64,000 nt of DNA from Bryopsis sp. KO-2023 (Eukaryota > Chlorophyta > Ulvophyceae > Bryopsidales > Bryopsidaceae). Under the pieces are notes generated by a model. The model made no database searches and had not been told where the DNA came from. It worked only from the letters and a program-made list of their open reading frames with translations. Location of the stretch: positions 562,001-626,000 of the forward strand of contig BSYQ01000007.1 in the NCBI GenBank assembly GCA_030272585.1, read 5' to 3'. Below, one piece after another: positions 13,901 to 24,671 of this stretch (position 1 is the first letter of the stretch; the number at the start of each line of letters is the position of its first letter). The position numbers and the translations under genes were made by a program.

Positions 13901-16281
13901 CCGTGAGGCACCCACATGTCCAAGTTTCTAGATCTGCACAATACGAAGAAAGAAACCTAAATGAGAATGAAAGAAAATCCCAGGAGATTCTTGTGGGTTC
14001 GAATTTTTCCACCAGATAAAAGAAGTCTTGCCTTGATATGGGCAAGGCCACCAGCAACAAAGTCTCACCGGACAAAGACATTGCCAGTTTCGAAAGGCAG
14101 CCTGAAAGCTCTGATACTGCCAAAAGGGGCTTCTGCTTTATTTTTGAGAGGACCAGCCTTCGAACTGTACTTCACCCCAGCTTCCATCGTCAAAACAAAC
14201 CTGCACCAAAAAAAAAGGATGGTGAAAAAACATTGGGGAAAGCTTTCTTCATCGTCCCTTCTGTGGAATTTCTTTTCCAACTAAAACTCTAGTGTGCCAA
14301 AGTGCTGCTTGCAAAACCACCCTGACAAATAGCAGCTGTTTCCCAATTGTCGACTTCTGAGACTTTGAAAATTCACATTTTAGGTCAGGTGATTTTTTCG
14401 ATTTTTTCTAGATAAGACAGCATACCCCAAAGCCAATACTTAGTAAAATACTATTAATGTAGTGTTCTTTGCTCTGTCTTCTTTTTCGAGAAGGGGGGGG
14501 AGGGATCATGTGGAGGACGTATTTCCAAAAAAAAATAAAATAGCATTTCATACCGATTGCCTTTTTCGAGCCCCGTCCCGGAGGTGACGTTCACCATCGC
14601 ACATGAGCTTTCCCCAGGACCTGCATCTTTCTCTTCAGGAAAATCTTCACAAGGTTCCGCAGCTATTTCCACAGTTTCTTCTGTCAAAAAAAGATTGAAA
14701 ACCTACCACACAATTCTTCATTTCAGATCCTTCCTTACTTTCCTGCACAGGAATACCGAAGCAATTTTGTCTGGGAATTTCAGAGAAACGAAACAGCTAC
14801 GCTTCAGTCCCCAAAATTCTTTTCCAAAAATAAAAATTGTGATGCAAGGGACTTTTTTCACCCTTTTATTTACAAAATATTTCTGTTTGTTACATACCTT
14901 CAAGTTCGCAGCAAGCGTCTCCGTTTCCACAGGGTAGGAAAATCGTAATTCGATCTTGCCTAAAGACACAACCAAAGAAATCAAACCTCAACCTTTCATA
15001 AAGTTACTCCCATGACTCTTTTCAGTCACAAATGTCCTTGATCGAAAACTAACTTTCCGTTTTCCGACAACAAATCGATTCTTTGGAGATGACTTCGGAA
15101 GATGGCCTACAGACACTTTGGCACGAACATCCCAACAAATATAACGACAATTTAATTTTAACAGTAAATATATTTTGCGCTCCTCCAACACACCATCAGG
15201 AGGCACTTCTGGAAGTATATCGGATTTCATTCCCACATTTGCATCCCAAGCCCCTCCGGTGAGTTCATCCAATCGTTCAGAAGTCACATCAAATATATCC
15301 ATTGTCAAAGATTCTGTCGTCAGCACTATCTTGCCATTACCAGGCAGCTCCACAGGAATCCCTACAACATCAAAACCAGTTGGCAGTTCTGTTCATTTCC
15401 TGAGAGTGCTGCATCTCGTTCACCAAGGAAAACTTACAAACAAGAGTGGAGCTTTCCTTGCATTTTTTGTTTCCTTTCTTTCTTGTTTTTGTTGGTGTGA
15501 TTTGACCTTGTTTGCTCTATATTACTGAAGATTGTGCTGACCATCGTGGCTCTTCAGTTTAGCGTTCCACTTGAGCTGCGTTTCGCTGTCTGGCGGCCAA
15601 TCACCATCCGGGTCAAATCTATAAATGTAGGTGGTCACCCAACGGCCATTCCCAGCAAGCGGCGGATCGAGCGTGAAGGGTATCTGCAATCAGAAAACCA
15701 CATTTGCAAAACAATAGACTTTCTACTCTTCTCGATTGGATTTGGATTTGCTTTCTAAAATTGCAAATGGATATTCTGGTTTTCCCGGCCAACATGAATG
15801 CATGCTGGTAAAGGGTGATGCATGCATGCATGCATGCATGCAAACATGCATGTGTGTCACGGTTAGTCACTTGGATTGGTGAAATCAAGGACGAAGATAC
15901 GATACGATACCTTGTCGTCGGCCAAAGTCGTCCCGAAACCTTCTCCAAGAGAGGTAACTGACCGAGAAAAGACGACCTGCAGTTTCGCAAGAATAGGCGT
16001 CAGGGCGTCAGTCCGACATAGTGCTGATTCCTTCTCAAACGGACAGTCGCGGAAGTTTCCCCTACCGTGAGAGCTTGCTGTTGCTGCAGCACCAACGTGC
16101 GTCCTTTGCCGTCGGCGAGATTCGCAGGGGTGGTTACAGTAATCTTCAAGGGCAGCGCATCGGATAAGAAACCTTTCCCTGCTTTGTCTGCTTTCCCTTT
16201 TGCCGACTTGGCTTGCTGCAGCGTACGTGCAGACGCCCCCACGAGAAGCAAGCACAAGGCCAAGAGACCTGTTGGCGACAT
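4978..16281 (-). CDS. Bacterial-type alpha-2-macroglobulin with C-terminal EGF-like module
   Basis: About 30 short exons on the minus strand, from 16066-16281 (signal peptide GLLALCLLLVGASA) to the terminal exon 4978-5754. The order of motifs matches the alpha-2-macroglobulin family: an early WVTTYIYRFDPDGDWPP strand (about 15.65 kb), STGKPVEGANVKVYN (12.5 kb, MG2-like), DPRPPTVQLL (11.63 kb, the YRPP position of MG4), VTLVVVDKAILELVP (9.28 kb, end of the bait/MG6 region), FSAPDNLGTFAVRAYV (8.42 kb, A2M domain), SAPRFARIGDVF (8.1 kb), a helical thioester-domain region (6.2-7.4 kb) and a receptor-binding-like domain (VRVLMPAGLEPVDP). The end adds CPKDCNGLGACDVE and CVCLDGFKGKDC, an EGF-like module. 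Where the family has the CxEQ thioester, this protein reads ECPIDADF: Cys is present and Gln absent. Family members trap proteases outside the cell; without a thioester the trap must be non-covalent (inference). Some central exon boundaries are approximate. Confidence 0.85.
15817..15852. repeat. GCATGC / ATGC microsatellite in an intron
   Basis: Six or so tandem ATGC units, followed by a further ATGCATG, lie in an intron near the 5' end of the macroglobulin gene. The repeat is self-complementary. Confidence 0.8.
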
Positions 16282-17330
16282 GAACGACGAGCGAGCTAAG
16301 ATCCAAATAGCAGCACAATGGCCATGGCTGCGCGCAGAGGCAAGCTCGGTGAACGAGAAGTCTCAGGGCAAGTTCGCTTCTGACACCCGCGGACACCCAT
16401 ACTCAGAACAGCAGTCAGGCAACCTTGCGAGCGTGTCGTGCACGCACCTGGAAACACTCTCGGCAGCGGCGACATCCTTCTGACGCTCGCTTTCCGGAAC
16501 ACGAGTGTCTGACGTATCTTTTCCTGGTTCAACCTCTACTCTGTTCCCTTTCCGAGCCTTCGTCACGCCACTTCAAACGCGCAACACACCTCAGCGTTGC
16601 CGCGAGATCACCGCGAACAACTCACTGAAGGAACGACCGACGGCTTCCTCCGAACGTGCGGAACAGCGAGCCAGTTAATGTGTGCCCTCCTTGGGCTTGG
16701 TGATGTTCCCAAGTCAAATCAGAGTGCAGCCAGTTTTTCTCTTCTCATCAAGAAATTACAGAGGCACATTTCCGTGCATGTGTGCCGCTGGCCAAAACAA
16801 GAGCATCAGGATTTGGCGCCTGGGGTGGATCTGGGCGTGAGCACAGTCTGGAAAAAAAACTTGTTTCATGTCCAATTGACAGAAGACATGGTTTGGCCAC
16901 ATGCAAAGCTCCAAGTGCTGGGGACGGAATTTTCCCTTGTGGATATTCTTGAAGTTGGTCAACTTGTCATGGTATGGTTCACGTGATCCAGGCGTTACAC
17001 CACCACGAAAACGCAGGCAAGTACGGGACAGGTCGAAACTCATTTGGATTCGTGGTTGTCACGACTGGCAGGTATGATTGGAAAGATGGATGAGCTGTGG
17101 ACACGGGGGTTTTAAAGGCGCAGCAAAGCAGTTTGCGACAATTCTTTGCAACACCCGGTCAAGGGAAAAAAAAGCTTTTTCTGGACCGACTCGCAATTTT
17201 GAAAATTTTTTCTTGTTTCCGTCAAGGGCTCTTACAGTTCGACAGCTCCCAGAGAAGTCCGAAGCAGTCCAGGTATCGTCAAACCCAACGAAAGGAGAAC
17301 TCATTGTTTACTGGCCATTTCTGAGTCAGG
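16282..17330. promoter_or_regulatory. Divergent promoter region between macroglobulin and PHT4-like genes
   Basis: About 1.05 kb separates the start codon of the minus-strand macroglobulin gene from that of the plus-strand transporter gene. Both promoters must lie here. I recognise no individual transcription-factor site. A plus-strand frame at 16597-16986 starts with TTG, has no family motif and is not called. Confidence 0.5.
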
Positions 17331-18878
17331 ATGAAGGCGTCGGGGCTGACGAGGAGCGTGGTGGCGCGCTGTAACCCGAAGAACGGCGAACGTTCGTTGA
17401 AGGGCATGCTGGGTGTCCCTTCACAGTTGAGGCAATATTTACCGTCCGCTGTACAAAAAAGAATCCCCCGACTGGAGGAGTCGGAACTCGTGACGACAAT
17501 CGACAGTTTCTTATGCGATGTCACGATGGTCGGGGAGAGAGTGGTTGGGGATCGATGGAACGCGTTGCCTGAACAGCAGAGGCTTCTCATCGGTCTTTCG
17601 GTCGCTTTTGTGATATCAAACATGGACAAGGTTAACATGAGCCTGGCAATCATTCCAATGGCCCGCGAGTTTGGATGGGGCCCGTCTGTGGCTGGTCTCG
17701 TGCAGTCAAGTTTCTTTTATGGATACCTGCTCTCTCAGATTCCTGGGGGAATCCTGTGTTCCAAATATGGGGGTCGAGCTGTGATTCCCAAAGGAGTTGG
17801 ATTGTGGTCAGCTGCTACTCTGGGGCTTCCTTTCTTGGCGGGGACAATCCCTGGAATATGTGCAGCAAGGGCTGCTGTAGGATTGGGTGAAGCTGTGGCA
17901 CCCTCAGCTGCAACCGACATTGTGGGCCGAGCTGTTCCCAAAGAGGAGAGGTCCAGAGCGATAGCTTTTGTCTTTGGGGGATTGAATGTGGGGAGCATTG
18001 CTGGACTCTTGATCGTCCCATTTCTTATCGACCATTTCGGCTGGGCTTCGGTGTTCACCACATTCGGGTGCTTGGGAACAGTCTGGGTGTTATGGTTTGG
18101 GGACATCCTGAACAACATCCAAGAATCAGACCCAGAGCTGTATCAGTCGATGAATGCCAGATCCTCCCTGGAAGCTTCCTCAGAAGACACTGATTCCGAA
18201 GCTGAAGGTGACAGCATTCCTTGGAGAGCTATTGTGCGATCAACCCCGGTTCAAGCCCTGGCGGTCGCACATTTCTCAACCAATTGGTTTGGGTACACCA
18301 TGATGGCCTGGCTGCCGTCGTACATAACATCCACGTTGAAAATGGACATCGCTGGGGCAGCCCAAGTGTCTTTGTTCCCACCCGTCGTGGCGTATTTCTG
18401 TGCGATTCTCTCTGGCCAGGTCGCTGATGGACTGATATCCTCGGGATGGGAAACCGCTAAAGTCAGGAAACTCATTCAAGCGATCGCATGCTTGGGACCG
18501 GCAGCATTTTTGGTTGGAGGGGTGGCGTCACATGATCCAACCACCGAAGTGGGATGTGTTGCATTAGCAATCGGGCTAGCCAGTTTCTGCATGGGCGGGC
18601 TGTTTAGCAACCACCAGGATTTATCAACGAAGTACTCAAGTTTTCTCCTGGGTTTGACCAATACCTCGGCAGCCATCCCTGGAATACTGGGGGTGTGGCT
18701 GACTGGGTTTCTGTATGAAAAAACTGGGGACTGGCATATGGCATTATTCGCCCCAGCAGTTGTTACGATGTGTGTGGGGACGATCATATACACGAAATAT
18801 GGAGGGGCTGAACCAGAGTTGTTTGAAGATGATCAGCCTTTTGCTGTGGAGCAATGGCTGAAAAGCATTCTCCCCTAG
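17331..18878 (+). CDS. PHT4/ANTR-type major facilitator transporter, plastid phosphate transporter-like
   Basis: A single uninterrupted frame of 515 residues. Residues 1-80 are Ser/Arg-rich and lack a membrane segment, as expected for a plastid transit peptide. The membrane part starts with LLIGLSVAFVISNMDKVNMS, followed by MAREFGWGPSVAGLVQSSFF and GYLLSQIPGG, which are signatures of the SLC17/PHT4 (anion:Na or H-phosphate) branch of the MFS. RAAVGLGEAVAPSA and an acidic cytosolic loop near residues 280-300 (SSEDTDSEAEGD) separate the two six-helix halves. Plant PHT4 proteins move inorganic phosphate or ascorbate across plastid, thylakoid or Golgi membranes. The lack of introns is striking beside its intron-rich neighbours and may reflect retroposition or transfer (inference). 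Substrate cannot be decided from sequence. Confidence 0.9.
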   Translation: MKASGLTRSVVARCNPKNGERSLKGMLGVPSQLRQYLPSAVQKRIPRLEESELVTTIDSFLCDVTMVGERVVGDRWNALPEQQRLLIGLSVAFVISNMDKVNMSLAIIPMAREFGWGPSVAGLVQSSFFYGYLLSQIPGGILCSKYGGRAVIPKGVGLWSAATLGLPFLAGTIPGICAARAAVGLGEAVAPSAATDIVGRAVPKEERSRAIAFVFGGLNVGSIAGLLIVPFLIDHFGWASVFTTFGCLGTVWVLWFGDILNNIQESDPELYQSMNARSSLEASSEDTDSEAEGDSIPWRAIVRSTPVQALAVAHFSTNWFGYTMMAWLPSYITSTLKMDIAGAAQVSLFPPVVAYFCAILSGQVADGLISSGWETAKVRKLIQAIACLGPAAFLVGGVASHDPTTEVGCVALAIGLASFCMGGLFSNHQDLSTKYSSFLLGLTNTSAAIPGILGVWLTGFLYEKTGDWHMALFAPAVVTMCVGTIIYTKYGGAEPELFEDDQPFAVEQWLKSILP

Positions 18879-20314
18879 GGGAGATTGCTGAGTTGAAAGT
18901 GTACAAGTAATATTCTTTTGTGGCTGCACAGACTGCAATCGGTACCAAAAAGAGGTGTTTGAAAAAAAAATATGGGTGGCAACAAAGCCATAATGCATTG
19001 GTTTCTTGGATGCCTGTATCGCAGGCATGAGTAATCAGTGCTGTTTCCCCGTTGTTTTTTAAGTCTATTTGTTTGGGGATTTTTTCTTTTTGCCCTCGAA
19101 GCATTTCTCCCTCTTGATACTGACGGTCTCATAAATATGTGGCCCAGATATTGTTTTGTAGATTGACGAAAAAAGTTTCGTCGGGGTTATGCACAGTGAG
19201 TGTTGTGCTCTGTGGGGGGTGGGGGGTTTTGGGGGGGAGTTTTGGGGAGGGGTGGCACAGCGGGGAATGTTTCGTTCTCAAGCTGTGGACAATTTTGATG
19301 TTTTGTGGAGCAGCCGTGAGGCAAGCTCAATTTGTGGAACCTAGAGAAGACCATTGGATTTCATTTTGGGTGGATGATGTTTGGAGAGGACAAGTCTGTT
19401 GATGATATGGATAGTATTGGGTATGGATGGCAGAAAGGTTATTTTGGGTGGACGGTGTTGGGAGAGGACAAGTCTGTTGATGATATGGATAATATTGGGT
19501 ATGGATGACAGGGGGGGGTTGACATTTATGTTCTGTTTTTGTGTTCGTGCGGTGGGGTCACCACTGCTTTTCGTCGTTCTTGGTAAGAATGGGGACAATT
19601 GGGTTTGGGTAGAATCTGGCAGTCCGCAAAGAACTTTGTGGATGGGGCCATGTCTGCGAATTATCTGTGTAATTATGATGGAAGTTAAAAGCGATGGTTG
19701 AGAGAAGCTGGAATTCATCCCTTGGTGCCACAACCATTTGTGATAATTGGTGATCCCGGTGCTGTGTCCAATCAAGAACAACCCCTAGCCAATCGGGAGA
19801 GTATCTTTTCGTGAATATTACTGCAGGTTATCAACCCGACCACCCCACAGTTCATTCCCATCTCTTGGCCATTGGCAGCAATTATCGAGTAACCTCAAAG
19901 AGAAGGGGTAACTCACAACAAGCTTGCAAATGGAAAACTCCATCCCACACTCAAGCAAGAACAGGAGAAGGCATTCTTGACTGCAAAGTGTGAGGTACAT
20001 TCATGCAAAATAAGAGGCAGACTGCCCGAACCCGACCGAGACATTCCAACAAGAAAAGTGCTCCCAACCAGCTGTACCTCTCTTCACACGTTCGCACGTC
20101 ATTATTCCCACGGATGACGATCCGCCGCCATCAACCAGCGCATATACCCAGCACCCCAATCAACTTCTCCCTCTTTCACTTTTTGGAATTTTTGCGGGAG
20201 ACATTTTGTTGGTGCTGACCTTCCGACCCCGAACTCCAGGGTCGACCCAGGTTAAAACACCTCGAACCACCACTTCGTTTTGTTTCGCGCCTTCCGGCGC
20301 CCGAAGTAAACAAG
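18879..20314. other. Intergenic between PHT4-like gene and EF2
   Basis: No supported gene. It holds G-rich stretches near 19200-19260, a two-copy tandem duplication (19363-19518) and, at its right end, the promoter and 5' leader of EF2. The open frames at 19341-19781 are products of the tandem repeat. Confidence 0.5.
19363..19518. repeat. Two-copy 78-bp tandem duplication
   Basis: Units begin at 19363 and 19441 with ATTTTGGGTGGA. They share a long core (GGAGAGGACAAGTCTGTTGA onward) with a few substitutions. The repeat is non-coding by all signs visible. Confidence 0.85.
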
Positions 20315-23300
20315 ATGGTGAAGTTCACGATCGACCAGCTCCGTCAGTTGATGGATGTCAAGCACAACATCAGAAACATGAGTGTGATCGCTCACGTCGA
20401 CCACGGTGAGATACTCACCAGCAGCGGTGTCTCGAAAACGGGGGTTAAGAAGGGGAGTCCACCAGGGTCCGACGTCAAAAAACCGCTTCTAGGGAAGCGA
20501 ATCTACCCTGAAACGGCCCACCTTCAGAATTATGAAAATGTTGTCCGTGTGCGTCCAGTCTCCCCCTTGCTGTTGTACCTGTTTTGCCTGGGTTGCATCG
20601 GTGCTGTAGCCTCTCGTTGTTGTGGCACTACATCCGTTGTCGGGTGAAGGTTAGAGGAAGTTGGGGGGGTCCAGCGCCCCATCTCTCCTTTTTTGTACCC
20701 CAAATCAGACGTCGGGTCCGCTAGAGCTCTTGTCAGACTCGGCTTGAAGACCACAATTCTCCAACAGCTGCCTGACCTTTGGTCTGTGTGTGTCGTTTCT
20801 CAGGAAAGTCCACCTTGACGGACTCCCTCGTCGCCGCCGCGGGTATCATTGCTGTTGAAGCGGTGAGTCCATGCGCTTGATAAAATTCTCGTGAAAAACT
20901 GTTGCGTTAGGTTTGCCTGAGGGCAAAAAAGCTGTCACAAACCCCTCAACGCATAAATTTTCTGTTTAAAACCACTATGGTTGACATTCCATCTGGGTAG
21001 GTAGCTGCGAACCTTTCATTCTCCAGGGGCTGAATTAGGATCTTATCAGTTTGAGGTTCTGACCACAATGGCTATGCAAACACAAATTCAGGGAGGTCTT
21101 GGGTTAAACCTCAGTTTCAACAGCAACCTGTGACAAAAAGAATTATACCTCAGTTTCACTCCACAGCACTCAGTTGTAGCTTTGGTTTGCATCCAGGCCG
21201 GAGACCAGCGTCTGACCGATACCAGGCAGGACGAGCAGGACCGATGCATTACCATCAAGTCGACCGGAATCTCTTTGTTTTATGAAATGGAAGATGCCGA
21301 CTTGAAGAATTTCACAGGAAAACGTGAGGGTAACAACTACCTCATCAACTTGATCGACTCCCCCGGGCACGTGGATTTTTCCTCGGAGGTTACGGCTGCC
21401 TTGCGTATTACTGATGGTGCCCTTGTGGTGGTCGACTGTGTGGAGGGTGTCTGTGTCCAGACTGAGACTGTGCTTCGACAGGTAATGCCAGTCGATCCAA
21501 TCGAGTCATGCATCATACCAGTCCCAATCTTCTGCAACACAGAAATCATCATTGACACCTCAGTGTTCGGGATCCCCTTTTCAGCAAAGAGCCTGGTGCT
21601 TTTTGTCAATGACTTGTGTGGATTTCTGGTTGATTTCATCAAAGGTTTGGTAATTCATGTGGGATATTGTATCAAGGGGTTTCTTGTTTATGGTTTACCA
21701 GGCTTTGGGAGAACGTATCAAACCAGTCTTGACTGTGAACAAGCTGGACAGATGCTTCTTGGAGCTGATGGTGGAGGGAGAAGAGGCTTACACTGGTTTC
21801 CTCCGTGTCATTGAGAATGCCAATGTCATTATGGCCACCTACACCGACGAGAGAGTTGGAGACTGCCAAGTGTACCCCGATAAGGGTACCGTGTCTTTCT
21901 CTGCCGGTCTCCACGGATGGGCTTTCACCCTGACTACTTTTGCCAGGATGTATGCCTCCAAGTTCGGAACGGACGAAACCAAGATGATGGAGAGGCTGTG
22001 GGGTGACAACTTCTTTGATCCAGCCACCAAGAAGTGGACCAAGAAGAGAACCGACAGCAAGACTTGCCAGAGAGGGTGAGTAGCTTACACTCTATTCAAG
22101 TTTTTGTGTTGGTATTTTTCAAGGACAATATCAAGGTTCCCGGTGTGGTAGTAGGTCAAATCTGAATTATGGACAGGATGAAAATTCCTGGAGTTTGTTC
22201 ACCTATGCTGGGAGTACCATATCTTAAAGGGATCTTGCTTGCTGTTCAAACAGATTTGTGCAGTTCGTTTACGAGCCAATCAGAGTCCTGATCAAGGCTT
22301 GCATGGATGATGACCGTAAGAAGGTCTTTGCCATGACTGACAAGCTCGGCATCACCCCTCTTCTCAAGTCTGAGGACAAGGAGTTGATTGGAAAGCCTTT
22401 GATGAAGAGAATCATGCAGACTTGGCTCCCAGCCCAGAACGCCCTGTTGGAGATGATGATCTATCACTTGCCATCCCCAGCCGTTGCTCAAGTGTACAGA
22501 GTGGATAACTTGTACGAGGGTCCTCTGGATGATGTTTATGCCACTGCCATCAGAAACTGCGACCCTGAAGGTCCTTTGATGTTGTACGTCTCCAAGATGA
22601 TCCCATCCAATGACAAGGGTCGTTTCTTCGCCTTCGGTCGTGTCTTTGCAGGAAAGGTTGCTACCGGCCAAAAGGTGAGCTCACTGGCCTGTTTCCATCT
22701 TTCACACCTTTTCTCCAGATCAGATTGCTGGGTAGCATCCCTCTCATTCTTGGCGGGGGGGGGGGGGGGGGAGCTTTTTTGAGTTGAGTTGAGTTCAACC
22801 TCAGTATGATACGAGGAGCAATAATTGAACAAGGTGCATGCCTTGTTGAGTAGTCCTTGAGGAATGTGTGGACACCCATTTTTACAGGTCAGGATTATGG
22901 GACCAAACTACGCCCCAGGATCCAAGAAGGATCTGTACCTCAAGAACGTCCAGCGTACCGTGCTGTGCATGGGAAGGCGTCAAGATGCTGTTGAGGATGT
23001 CCCCTGTGGTAACACCGTGGCCCTCGTCGGACTGGATCAGTTCATCACCAAGAATGCTACCCTCACCAACGAGAAGTGCGATGATGCCCACCCCATCAAG
23101 GCCATGAAGTTCAGTGTGTCTCCCGTTGTGCGTGTTGCGGTTGAGCCCAAGGTTGCTGGTGATTTGCCCAAGCTTGTGGAGGGTCTGAAGAGGTTGTCCA
23201 AGTCTGATCCTATGGTCCAATGTTCCATCGAAGAGACTGGTGAGTTTGACCTTCAACGAAACAGATGGCTTGCCTTTCCTTTTTGCTTTTTTGAGAAACC

Positions 23301-24671
23301 AACCCCAATCCGTACTAGGATGATTGAGTAGAATTTCAAAATGTGTGTGTGGATGGTCCCTATGTGTTGAGAGATGATAAAAATTAACTTCAATACTGGA
23401 TGTCGCAACAGCTACAGTGGATGGAAAGAATTCTTTTGCTGAAATGCCTTTTTGTGGGTTTTTTCAGGTGAGCATATCATTGCTGGAGCTGGAGAGCTTC
23501 ATCTTGAGATCTGCTTGAAGGATCTCCAGGAGGACTTCATGGGTGGTGCCGAGATCCGTGTCTCTGATCCCGTCGTGTCCTTCAGGGAAACTGTCACCGC
23601 TGAGTCAGACCACACTTGCATGTCCAAGTCACCAAACAAGCACAACAGGCTGTACATGAGTGTGAGTAGTCATGAAGCTACAGTGTTTGCTGGTGCACGA
23701 ATCAGCCTGTGCTAGTCTCCTTCACTGTGCCAACAGATACCAGCAAACTATCTGTCTGGATTGAGATCCAGACTCCTGCAGATATATTGAAGTATTTTTT
23801 TTTCAACTCTTTAGGCTCGTCCTCTTGAGGATGGTCTTCCTGAGGCTATTGATGAGGGCAAGGTTGGTCCTCGTGATGACCCCAAGGTCCGAACCAAGAT
23901 TCTGTCTGAGGAGTTCGGCTGGGATAAGGAAACCTCCAGAAAGATCTGGGCTTTCGGTCCCGACACCATGGGTCCCAACATGTTGATCGATGTGGCCAAG
24001 GGAGTCCAATACTTGAATGAAATCAAGGATTCCTGCGTCGCTGCATTCCAGTGGGCCTCTAAGGAGGGAGTCATGTGCGAAGAGAACATGCGTGGATGCG
24101 TCTTTGAGGTGAGCTGATATCATATCTGTCTCGAGTGGGATTTTACTAATTGTCCCCTTGTTCTTTCGACCATTTCCCAACCATTGTTGTTTTGGTCTTG
24201 TAGGTTCACGATGTCGTTCTTCATTCCGATGCTATCCATCGTGGTGGTGGACAGATCATCCCCACTTGCAGACGTGTGTTGTATGCTTGTGAATTGACCG
24301 CCGACCCTCGTCTTATGGAGCCCATCTACCTTGTTGAGATCCAGGCCCCAGAAAACGCTCTGGGAGGAATTTACTCTGTCTTGAATCAGAAACGTGGTCA
24401 CGTTTTCGAAGAAATGCAGAGGCCTGGTACCCCCATCTACAACATCAAGGCCTACCTGCCTGTCGTCGAGTCTTTCGGATTCACCTCCACTTTGAGGGCT
24501 GCCACCTCTGGACAGGCCTTCCCTCAATGTGTGTTCGATCACTGGGAGACCATGGTTCAAGATCCACTGAGTGAGGGTAATGCTGCCAGCACCTTGGTGC
24601 TGGACATCAGAAAGCGTAAGGGACTGAAGCCCAACCCATCCCCTCTCGCCGAGTATGAGGATAAGATTTAA
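20315..24671 (+). CDS. EEF2: Translation elongation factor 2 (eEF2)
   Basis: Nine exons join in frame to 845 residues, the normal length for the family: 20315-20405, 20804-20862, 21197-21481, 21702-22075, 22254-22674, 22888-23239, 23468-23661, 23815-24108 and 24204-24671. The GTPase P-loop AHVDHGKST is split by intron 1. Further G-domain motifs are [17 protein letters not shown] (switch I), DSPGHVDFS (G3) and VNKLDR (G4). The diphthamide loop is present as [13 protein letters not shown] in the last exon. The protein drives ribosomal translocation in the cytosol using GTP. All introns are GT-AG with GTGAG-like donors. The ATG is in a start context preceded by AAG and gives the canonical N-terminus [10 protein letters not shown]. 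Confidence 0.98.

Noticed and set aside
16597..16986. 129-residue plus-strand frame between the macroglobulin and transporter genes
   Set aside because: It starts with TTG, has no ATG nearby, no domain and no splice signals.
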